Source of the DNA: Tetrahymena thermophila SB210
Taxonomy: Eukaryota > Ciliophora > Oligohymenophorea > Hymenostomatida > Tetrahymenidae
NCBI RefSeq assembly: GCF_000189635.1
Contig: NW_002476251.1
Span: 211,918-275,917, forward strand
Reading direction: 5' to 3'
DNA length: 64,000 bases
Shown here: positions 54,567-64,000 of the stretch, in pieces
How the letters are laid out: every line of letters starts with the position of its first letter
Position numbering within the stretch: position 1 is the first letter of the stretch
Notes under the pieces: model-generated
Databases searched by the model: none
What the model saw: only the letters and a program-made list of their open reading frames with translations
Told to the model about the DNA's origin: nothing
Program-made: the position numbers and the translations under genes

Positions 54567-56782
54567 TCATATTTAGCAGTAAAATTGTTTAAATAGCCAC
54601 ACAAGCTTCTTTAAAATTTCTTCTTTCTACTTCAAATCTTCACTCTCTTTGTAGTAGTTTCAGTACTAACATTCCATAAATCGATTTACCTAGTTATAAT
54701 AATTAAATTAATAAAAACTTATATTTTCAAAATAGTATAAAATTTAAATTATATTTTTTCTATAAAATCAGCTAATAATTAATATCAAATTATAATAATT
54801 TACTGATTAATTTTCTTAAATGTTTCTGGATCTATTTAGTCTACTAGAATCTAACATTTTTCTTTATCAATATCTTTAAATGCTTAAGAAGCACTATTCT
54901 AAATCATAAGTACTATCATACCGAGCTATTCAGTGGGTAGCATCTTTATTTTCTAGGAGAATAATATTTTATCTTAAGATGTTATAGATTCACTGGCTTC
55001 TTCTTCTTGATATATTTAATTTTAATTCTAGCTTGTACCATTATTTGCATCATTATTTTTGTTTCCATTAGTTGTATTATTAGCTGGAGTTGGTTAGTCT
55101 CCATTTTGAGATGAACTACTTATATAATTAATTATAAAATAAATTATTCATTAATTCTTAAATAATAAATGAATAAGATACTTCTCATCTTGATTAATCT
55201 TCATCTAGGAGAGCTTTTCCTTTTCTATTTAATGAAAAAAATTTTAATCACAAAATTCAAGTTAAAAGCTATAAATCATTATCAAAAAACTAATTTTTTA
55301 CTGACTACAGCATTCATAAATTATATGGAAGGGAGATAATTCTTAATCATATTTTTAAAGTGCTTTTCCAACTTTTCTGCTAATTTATAAATCCACTATT
55401 TTAAAAATTATTATAAATATTTATTAATTAACAAGGAGATATTAAATAATTTTAAATATTTTTCTTCAAGTTTTTAAAGAAAAAAAAACAATTTTTAAAA
55501 ATAAAAAACAGAAAAATTTTTTCAACTTCTTTTACTAAAACCAGTATGGTTTTGATCATAATAATTTTATTTTTACATAAAACCAAAATACATTCAAAAA
55601 TTATTTGAAAAAAATGAAAAATAAATTCATTTTAATATTATTTTAAATATATTTATTTTGTAAATTAAATCTTGTGAAAATCTTCTCATTAATCAAATAA
55701 TCATGTTTTTAAAAATTGTTTGCTAATAGATTTATACTTTGCTTTTGATTTTATTTTTTTATATAAACCTACATTTAAAATTATAAAATTTATTTTTTAG
55801 TTATTCATTTTTTATTGGTACTTGAAAATTAGCATTGATTAATTTATTTTATTTTTAAAGCTTGATATAAATATATATAAAATATTTAAATCCATTTATT
55901 TTGTTACTGCGAAATATTAGCTTTATAAAAAATCAAAAATATCTTAAATTTAAAAAATTTTTATTATCAGTTAATAATATTTTTATTTAAAATAAAAATA
56001 ATAATTTCAGAACAGCTATTATAAATAAATAGATAAAAGGGGTTTGTTTTTGGTTGTATAATTGTAATTGATTTGATTTAATTTGATTATATTATTTTTG
56101 TTTTCTTTAAAAATATTAGAAAATATCTTTGAATTAAAAAAAACTCTTTTTAAAAGAATATTAAATAATTGAAATTTAATTAATTACAGATCCTTCAGCA
56201 TTATAATTTTTACAGTTATCCCAAACTATTTATATATCATCAAGGCAATCTTCGACGAAGTTGTATTCATTATTCTTTAACTTTTCTTTACATGTGCCTA
56301 AATCCATGGGGTATTTAATAATATTTGGATAGTCCATCAAACCCAAAGCTTATTTTATTATCAATTTTGATTAGTACTCACAAAATAATTTATGTATGCA
56401 AAATTTAATTGATCTATTTAAATCGATTATTTGAAATATCTCAAAATAATAGAGTTAAATTTGCCAAATCTCTAAAATTAATTCAAAATTACCTTTCCAA
56501 TCAACTGCTTATCTAAATTCAATTGAATCATTGTTTTGCAAGAGCTAACTTAGCATTTGATTTAGCTTTTTGAGTTCTTCTTTTCCTATATTAGTATGCC
56601 TATTTTTAAAAATAAAAATCAATAATGATGGTCATTATATTAAAAAGTTAATAAGCTGCATTTGAACTAATTTCGCTCTCTTTAAGCATTGAATTGCTAT
56701 AAAATAAATTTATTTATGCTAAATCTAAAAAATGGTATCAATATTACTAGTTTAATTTAAGAGAAGACTTAAAACCTGACAT
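54567..56782 (-). CDS. BET-like protein: single bromodomain plus NET domain
   Basis: The bromodomain is spread over three exons: LLQNNDSIEFRQAVDWK (near 56480-56560), LGLMDYPNIIKYPMDLGT, and VEDCLDDIQIVWDNCKNYNA (Asn acetyl-lysine contact in NYNA), then across a 793-nt intron (55396-56188) IYKLAEKLEKHFKNMIKNY. Linker exons (KEKLSQMKINQDE, SSSSQNGDQPTPANN) lead to the NET/ET domain, KIKMLPTEQLGMIVLMIQ, DIDKEKCQILVDQIDPETF. This is the BET family layout with only one bromodomain, as in plant GTE and several protist proteins. It should read acetylated histones in the macronucleus. The start is uncertain: ATG 56782 with an early intron, or ATG near 56685 in the following exon. The stop is TGA 54569-54567. 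Confidence 0.82.
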
Positions 56783-58280
56783 TTCTATTTTTAAATATAT
56801 ATTATGAAAAGCTATTTTCTTTTTTTAAATACTTTTATTTATTCCTTTTGTTTATTTTATCTCAATTTTTATTATTTTTCAATGAAGTTAATTAAATCTT
56901 CTTTCTTTTTTGATAAATATAATAAGCAGATAATAATTAAATTCATTGATCTATTAATTAATAATCTTATTCCAATAAATTTTTTGCAAACATTCATTAT
57001 AAAACAATCTAGATAGATAGCTTATAAATTATATAATTGATACAAGCAAACAATAACTCTTTTTAATAATTTTCTTGCTATATACATTAATATTAAATTA
57101 TTATTTATTATTTTTCCCGCGTTAACAATATTTTACTAAATAATCAAACATTCCATTTCATCTACCAATAATATATAAGTTAGAAATATCTATTTTTTTA
57201 CATTTTTATTAATTTATATTAACCCATTTTGAAAAATTTCATCAAAAAATATATTTAAATAAAACCTCTAAAATGTTTTTTTATACAAATTTGTTTTTTT
57301 ATTTTAATATTTTAAATTTACTAATTTTTTATATAAAATAATCAGCCAGCATTAATACAATTTAAAACTTTAAAAATATTAAAAATCACTAAATTTTTTT
57401 TTAAAGCTTTTAAAATAATTTAATTTTTTAAAAACTAATTCTTTAAATTCTTATTTAAATAATTTCTAATTTTTAATTTCATAAACTAAAATTTGAATTT
57501 TATTATCAACAAAATTTAAAATAACTTTCATTTTTTGATAGATAAATTTAAATTTTGTATTATTTATTTACAATAGATTTTTAGATGTCTAATTATTTAT
57601 AATAAATAACTTTTAAATTTATTTTTCTCTATTATTGTTTATTATAATAATATACTTTATTAAAATAAAATTCATTTTAATAAAATACTTAAAATACAAT
57701 TCAACGTAATTAAAAAAATTAAAATTTTAATTGAAATTATTTAAATCAAACAATTTATTGGATTTAGTTTAATTAAAATAAAAATAAAATATTCTAAATT
57801 TTACAGGATTATAAAAAAAATTTTAAAGTAATAGTGGTTTACCAATTAAATAATTATTTTCAAAATCCAAACTATTAAATTTAAAATTAGCAGTAAAGAA
57901 GTTTTTAACATGAAACTATACATTTAAAATTAGCAGTAAAGAGGATATTTAACTCCTATTATTACTATAATTTTGAGAAATTATTTTTAAGAAAGAGTTT
58001 TGATAATTGATTATTCTACTCTACTTTTATTATTCATTTTTATAAAATTCTTTAGAATTAATAATATCCAAAAGGTTACTTTAAAATTTTATAATTATAT
58101 TAAATTTAAGATAATATAAAAATTTGCTAATATTTTAAGAAAGATATTATATAAATTAATTAATTAATGAACTCTAATTTTTTCTTGAATTTAATTTAAT
58201 TTGAATAAATTAATTAATTAATTTGATTTTCCATTTTAGATTTCAAATCCATTTATTGATAAATATTTTTAATAAATATG
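56783..58280. other. 1.5-kb gene-poor spacer
   Basis: Very AT-rich. Contains a 21-nt direct repeat (57879-57899 and 57922-57942), recorded separately. A short frame at 56804-57016 lacks TAA/TAG Gln codons and is Phe/Ile/Lys-biased; I take it as chance. Confidence 0.6.
57879..57942. repeat. 21-nt direct repeat, two copies 43 bp apart
   Basis: Two identical copies at 57879-57899 and 57922-57942, each containing AAAATTAGCAGTAAAGA, separated by 22 bp. The G-containing core AGCAGTAAAGA is unusual for this very AT-rich spacer and also occurs at 46621-46631. Confidence 0.7.
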
Positions 58281-58982
58281 TCACAATTTCGATGATTACT
58301 TTTAGATTCTTTTATTTAACAGTTCATCATACACTTTATGAGTTTATTTTATTTCATTTATTTGTTACATTTTTGACATCCATTCTAAAATGTTAGGGTA
58401 TGGTTAAAAGCTGTAATTAACTACTTTTGATTAATAAAGTTCACAATATGCGCTGATATCAGCTAAAGTATAGTTATCAAATCCAAAGAAGAATTTATTT
58501 TTATGGTTCAAATAGTTATTTTCAATAAAAGCTAGAGCTTTTTACACATCTGATTCTAATTCTTCAATATTAATAGAAGTTTAAATGCCAAGTTGTGGTT
58601 CAAAAAGCTTTTTAAAGAGCATTCTATGCATCTTGCGAGTGTTTGAGTGATGCCAGTCTAGATAGCTATCAATTAAGGCTCTCTTTTTTAAATTATCATC
58701 AGGGTAAAGCTAATTATCACCATATAGTTAGCAGAAATATCTCATAATTGAATGAGATTCATTCAAAAAAAAGTTTTCGTTATCAATGATGCAAGGAATT
58801 TTTTGATCAGGATTTATTTTTTTATATTATTCACTAACATTCTACTTTTTTAAAATTCTGACTTCGTTAATTTTATGAGGTATTTTGAGAAAATATACAA
58901 CAGTCATGACAGCCCTTGAAGGTTAGCTACCCCAATCCATAAATATTTCATAATTTAGCTAAGATAAGTTTTTAATACTCAT
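58281..58982 (-). CDS. theta-class glutathione S-transferase, 233 aa
   Basis: Intronless, ATG 58982-58980 to TGA 58283-58281. The N-terminal thioredoxin-like domain has YEIFMDWGSQPSRAVMTV, with Ser of SQPSRAV in the place of the catalytic Ser of theta-class GSTs, then INPDQKIPCIIDNENFFL and NESHSIMRYFC (cis-Pro, and E-S GSH-binding pair). The C-terminal helical domain has SYLDWHHSNTRKMHRML and FFFGFDNYTLADISAYCE, the N-capping and TLADI motif common to GSTs. Length is normal for the class. It conjugates glutathione to electrophiles in the cytosol. Tetrahymena has many GST genes, so this is one member of a large family. Confidence 0.88.
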
Positions 58983-61134
58983 GTTTGATAAAAGGATCAA
59001 AAATTATTAGGAATTTATATTATTTGAATCTTATTTGTTTGTATAAAATAAAAATTTTAAATAGATAATTAATTGAAAACATAACATTTGGCTTTATTAA
59101 AATACATAAATTATTGATCAGATTAGATTTAATGCTTTGATAATAAGGATACCTTTTAAATTGAAGAACAAAGATTTGTACTTTATTTTTTTGGAGACAA
59201 GTAGTTTATTGCATGTTATAGTATTAGATTTTTGTAAAAATTACAATTTTATTAAGTAAAAATAAAAGTGAGAATTATAAAACAAAATAAGTAATCCATT
59301 ATAGTAAAAATGTGGATATAAAGAAAGAAAATACTATTAAATTGTATTTATTTTCACTTTTTCAATAAAATTTAAGCTATTAGAATGTAAAATAAATCAA
59401 TCAAATTAAAATAAATTAGATTTTTTTTTTCTAGAACAATTGAAATAACAATTTAATTTACTAAAATTTGCAACCATTTTTTTAGAAAAAGGAAGGAATT
59501 TAAACAAATTGTTCAAATATTTGAATAACAAAATAAATATTTTAAAAGATTCATTTATACCAAATATAAAAATTTATTTTAAATCAACAAACAAAAATAT
59601 AATCGCTTAACTTAAAAAAATGCAAATTGATTTACAAATATTTAATGTTAATTAAATTAAGAAAATTTCTATTGAGATTTATATTGGATTAAATAGAAAA
59701 CTAATAGGTATTTTAAAAATCATTGTGATTCAACTAAATTTACTATGTTGATTACTATCAGGCAGAAAGATATTTTTCTTTTTTTAAATTTATTAAATAG
59801 TGACGCAATTTTTTTGACTAAAATTTGATGTTATTATCTAACTAAAATCTGCTTCAAAAAACGAGAAAAATGTTAATATACGTTTTTAGTTTTTGAATTT
59901 ATTATCTAAATAATCCATTATATTAAGCATTGTCATCGTGATCGTCATTAAAATAATCGCAGAATATGGTGCGGATTTTAATAAGATACTTTTAATTAAT
60001 CAATATTATCAGATAAGAGAATGCTTTTATATTCTATTTATAACATTTACATGATGCAAAATGTGATAAAATAATATTAAAATGTTATCAATACTATTTA
60101 AATTCTTAAATTGAAAGTACAAAGAGGCTTCTTAAGGGTTTTATCATCTTAAAATTATAGTAAAAATATAATACTAATGCCATTCTACTTGTATAGACTT
60201 CATTCATATTTGATTTTCGATCATGCATTTATGCTTAAAAGGAAATTTAATTAACTAAAGATTGATTGATAAAAATACACTTTGCAAGATTTGTTGTTTA
60301 TTTTTAGAATAGTTATTGGATTAAAGATATTTATTTATTTAGATTTTCCCAAATTTTAATATTTTTATTATATAAATTACACCTTTTAAACGATTGCATT
60401 TTTTTTCAAAATATTTTATTTATTTTCAATATTTTTCTGTTTATTTAACCATTTTATATCCTTTTAATTCATATTTTCCACAAAATTTCATTAACGTTAT
60501 ATTATATGCTATTAATTTTGGTTTGTTTTTTTTGGAAAAAAATCAGTTCAAATATATCAAAAATAGACCACTAAATAAACTTCTAAAATCTATCTTAATA
60601 AAGAAGACACCTATTTCACTAAAATTCAAATTAACTAATCAAAAGTTATTTAAATATCTTACGTCAATATTTATCTAAATTTGAGTCAAATTGTTTGAAG
60701 TGTTGTAGTTAATAACTAAAATAGTTTGAAAAAAGAATAAAAAATCTAGAAAATTGTATGTAAGGTATTACTAAAACTTTTGAATATTTTTTTCTTCTTC
60801 TTTTGTTAAAAAGAACAAATCTGAAAGCATCACCTCTATCTAATAAATGTAAAAATTACGTCATTTGAAAAAAATTAATTATAATAATTTGTGGAAAGCA
60901 AATAAAATTAAAATTTTCACACGACTGAATCCCAATATCTTTCTTATTTTTTTTATATCTTACAATTAGTTAATTGTGGGGTATTTTCTGATCTTTGATT
61001 GGAATGTTCAAACATAAAAACAATAGCATCCTTTTATTTTAAATACTGTTGAAAACAACAACCAAAAAATAATTAATAATTAAATCATAATTAAAAATCT
61101 AAAAAAAAAAAAAAATAGTAAAAAAATTAATAGA
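58983..61134. other. 2.15-kb gene-poor divergent spacer
   Basis: Upstream of the GST gene (-) and ALDH gene (+). AT-rich. A frame at 60394-60678 is Phe/Leu/Lys-biased with no domain and is probably chance. A poly-A run lies near 61101-61115 just before the ALDH start. No RNA gene recognised. Confidence 0.6.
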
Positions 61135-63009
61135 ATGTCTACCACATACACCAAGCCCACTGTTTTCTAAAACAAGCTCTTCATTAACAACGAATTCGTT
61201 GATGGTGTCAAGAAAACCACTATCCCCGTTATCAATCCCGCTACTGAAGAAAAGATCACTGACATTGCTGAAGCAACTGAAAGAGGTATTCTATTTGAAT
61301 TTATAGCATTTTCACACTTATTACTGCTAAAAATAATTCTTTAAGAGATATTATTTGATGGCATTTAAAAATTAATCCTATTTTTGATTTAAAATCCTTA
61401 TTTATTGCCATATTATATAATAGATGTTGAATTAGCTATCGATGCTGCTAAAGCTGCTTACCCCAAGTGGCACTCTACTACTTTAAGAGAAAGATCAATG
61501 CTTCTCTACAAGTTAGCTGAACTTATCGAAAGAGACTTTGGCACTCTTGTCTCATTAGAATCTCTTGATAATGGTAAACCCATTGAAGGTTCTGAAGCTG
61601 ATATCCGTGAAGTCATCAACAATTTAAGGTAGAATTCTATTTAGCTTTTAAATCTTCAATTTCTATCATAGGTTTTGGTTGATATTTTTCAGAAAAACAA
61701 TATAAAAATCAACTTAGATTCACAAAAAAAAATAAATAGAAATAAGATATAATGATATATTAATGACTATATATATAGTCAATAGTATTAATTATACTTT
61801 AAGCAAAATTTTTATTAAGTTAAATCAAAAAAATTATTAGTTAGATATAAAAAAATTCAAATTAATATTAATTATTTCTTTAAATATTTTAGATACTTTG
61901 CTGGTTGGGCTGATAAGGTCACTGGTAAGACTTATGCAAGCTAAACTGAAACTTTGTTCTACACTCGTAGAGAACCTTTCGGTGTTGTTGGTTTGATTTC
62001 TCCTTGGAACTTCCCATTACTTATGTGTGAATGGAAGTTTGCCCCTGCCTTAGCTGCTGGTAACTGTGTTGTCCACAAACCCTCTGAAGAAACTCCCTTG
62101 ACCATCTTATGGTTATGCAGATTATTCAAGGAAGCTGGTTTCCCTCCTGGTGTTTACAACTGTGTCCCTGGTTATGGTCCCATTGCTGGTGAAACTCTTG
62201 CTAGAAGCCACAGAGTATCCAAGATTTCTTTCACTGGTTCTACTGTTGTAGGAAGAAAAATTATGGAAGCCTCCTCCCAAACTAACTTAAAGAAGGTTAC
62301 CCTTGAATTGGGTGGTAAGACTCCTGTCGTTGTCTGCCCTGATGGTGATTTAGATATGGCTGTTAACCTTGCTTGGAATGCTATTATGTACAATATGGGA
62401 TAATGCTGTATTGCTGGATCTCGTGTCTTCGTTCATGAAAGCATCTATGAAGAATTCGTTAAGAGATTAAAAGCCATTGAAAGCAAAGTCACTATTGGAT
62501 GTGCCTTCACTGGTGCTAACCACGGTCCTCAAGTTAACCAAACCTAGATGAACAAGATTCTTGGTTACTTAGATCATGCTAAGAATGTTGAAAAGCTTGA
62601 ATGCATTATGGGTGGTGAAAGATGGGGAACCAAGGGTTATTTCATTAAGCCTACCGTTTACATTAATGTTGATGACAACTCCAAGCTCGCCTAAGAAGAA
62701 ATCTTTGGACCCGTCCTCTGTATTCTCAAGCCTTGGAAGACTATTGAAGAAGTTATCGAAAGAGCTAACAACACCAAGTACGGTTTGGCTGGTGTAGTCG
62801 TTACCAAGAATATGTCCCTTTCTGATAAATTAGTAAGAGAACTCCAAGCTGGTACTATTTTCGTTAACACTTATTGCATTCCCTAGTCTTTCATTCCTTT
62901 CGGTGGCTACAAGGAATCTGGTTTCGGACGTGATAATGGTGAAGAAGCCATCCTTGAATACACTTAAGTCAAGGCTGTCTACTACTAATTAGATGAACCC
63001 AGACTCTGA
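61135..63009 (+). CDS. aldehyde dehydrogenase, ALDH1/2-type, 490 aa
   Basis: Exons 61135-61285, 61424-61628 and 61893-63009 give 490 residues. It oxidises aldehydes to carboxylic acids with NAD(P)+. Motifs: SPWNFPLLM and KPSEETPLT (cofactor pocket), [12 protein letters not shown] (Rossmann), LELGGKTP with the general-base Glu, GQCCIAGSR with the catalytic Cys, [10 protein letters not shown] and [14 protein letters not shown] near the end. Full length for the family. [12 protein letters not shown] lacks a mitochondrial presequence, so a cytosolic location is likely. Codons favour C/T-ending forms (GGT, CCC, GTC, AAG), typical of strongly expressed Tetrahymena genes, and differ from most genes here. 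It is the last gene before the telomere. Confidence 0.95.
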
Positions 63010-63939
63010 AGTCAAAACTGATAAAAAATTAATAAATTCTAATATTTTATAAAAAAATTTATTCACTTTTAGTAATTAAATGCTATTATATATTTTGTTG
63101 AGTATTTCTTTATCCATAAAATCTCAACCAATCACCAATCAATTTGTTCATACTTTAAATGATAATAATGTTATATATGTTTAATTTTTTATTTAAAAAA
63201 TATTTAGTTCTACTTATTTTTTTTAAGAAAAAATACTTTTTATAAATTGAAATATTGCTAATCCTGTAATTAAAATATCACAAACTGTGAAGGTACAGAT
63301 GGTGATATTTCATTTAATTTTTATGATTTTAAGCTAATTTTACTGTTTCTATTTTTAATTTTTGTTATCAATCTGTTTTTATTAAATTTTGAAAAATTTT
63401 TTTTAGCAATGAAAGCCTTTTCTCAAATTTTGAATGTAAAAATTTTAAAAAAATTCTTTTTACAAATAATATTTTTTTTCTATTAAATTTGAAATAATTT
63501 TAAAATAACACCCTAGCTTTTAAATAAATTGAATAATATGGGTGTATTATTAATTTATGATGATTGATTGATAGTATCACAAAAATAAATTCAAAGAACG
63601 ATACTAATTTTTAAATATTAAAATAAGCTAAACTTATTCAAAATAATTATTATAACAAAAACTTTGTAAACAAAAAAGCAAATTAAAAACATAAAAAATA
63701 AATAAATTTTAATGAATTTTTATACAAAAACCAATCTTAATAAATAAACTAAATTTGATAAAAATGAAAGACATTTTATGCAATTAATTTAGTTTATAAG
63801 ATAAAAAGTAATATAGTGAGTGATCAATATTAGAGTGATAAAAGAATTAAAATAAAAATATAACTTTTTTATAACATATTTATTATTGAACTTTGGATAT
63901 ATAAAAAAAGCTAGTAAAATAAATTTCTTTAAATTATTA
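63010..63939. other. subtelomeric spacer
   Basis: 930 bp of AT-rich DNA between the ALDH stop and the telomere. No gene, no degenerate telomeric repeats and no subtelomeric tandem repeat family were seen. Confidence 0.75.
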
Positions 63940-64000
63940 TTGGGGTTGGGGTTGGGGTTGGGGTTGGGGTTGGGGTTGGGGTTGGGGTTGGGGTTGGGGT
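63940..64000 (+). repeat. telomere, (TTGGGG)n
   Basis: Sixty-one bases of perfect TTGGGG repeats (ten units plus one base) run to the window end, G-rich strand 5'->3' toward the terminus. This is the Tetrahymena-type telomere and marks a right-hand macronuclear chromosome end formed by breakage and telomere addition; adjoining DNA (63901-63939) is ordinary AT-rich sequence with an abrupt junction. Confidence 0.99.

Noticed and set aside
56804-57016. 70-residue + strand frame
   Set aside because: Phe/Ile/Lys-biased, no TAA/TAG Gln codons, no domain; looks like AT-rich chance.
60394-60678. 94-residue + strand frame upstream of ALDH
   Set aside because: Composition is that of translated AT-rich spacer and there is no homology signal.
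62172-62393. 73-residue minus-strand frame
   Set aside because: It is the antisense of the ALDH Rossmann region.

Overview
The window is the right end of a macronuclear chromosome from a ciliate, almost certainly Tetrahymena (probably T. thermophila). Four things support this. The last 61 bases are an uninterrupted (TTGGGG)n telomere. The sequence is extremely AT-rich. Real genes are full of in-frame TAA and TAG codons that read as Gln, and TGA is the only stop (genetic code 6). Genes are split by AT-rich GT...AG introns, mostly 40-150 nt and occasionally over 500 nt. All gene models below were read with that code; exon joins were chosen by keeping phase and conserved motifs, so some splice sites are approximate.

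Layout: (1) 1-9.5 kb, three + strand genes: the 3' part of a cyclic-nucleotide-binding-domain protein cut by the window edge, an N/Q-rich protein of unknown function, and a signal-peptide/TM membrane protein of unknown function. (2) 10.5-15.6 kb, a very large Ser/Thr protein kinase with an unusual DFE motif, convergent with (3) a large minus-strand B-box/EF-hand/coiled-coil protein (16.7-21.1 kb). (4) 21.6-29.2 kb: an acidic protein with C-terminal MORN repeats, a SEL1-repeat membrane protein (ERAD-type) and a CHID1-like GH18 protein. (5) 29.7-35 kb: RTF1 (Plus3 domain, Paf1 complex) and a CDC7-like kinase. (6) 35.4-45.3 kb: three coiled-coil genes, one of them a short CEP131/AZI1-like protein, then a 127-residue HEAT-type protein. 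(7) 47.1-50.3 kb: a PP2C phosphatase with a long low-complexity N-terminus. (8) 52.3-58.9 kb: a small DUF1294 membrane protein, a single-bromodomain plus NET (BET-like) protein and a theta-class glutathione S-transferase. (9) 61.1-63.0 kb: an aldehyde dehydrogenase with the codon use of a highly expressed gene, 931 bp from the telomere.

The genes do not form operons. Neighbours are ordinary eukaryotic housekeeping genes: signalling (three kinase/phosphatase genes, a cNMP sensor), chromatin and transcription (RTF1, BET-like), replication control (CDC7), ER quality control (SEL1, CHID1), basal body/cilium (CEP131-like, coiled-coils, MORN) and detoxification (GST, ALDH). No rRNA, tRNA, transposon or CRISPR was recognised. 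The gaps are AT-rich spacer with simple repeats. No clearly new multi-gene system is present; the more unusual items are single proteins: the DFE kinase, the B-box/EF-hand architecture, the bacterial-type DUF1294 gene, the shortened CEP131-like protein and the acidic-MORN gene.
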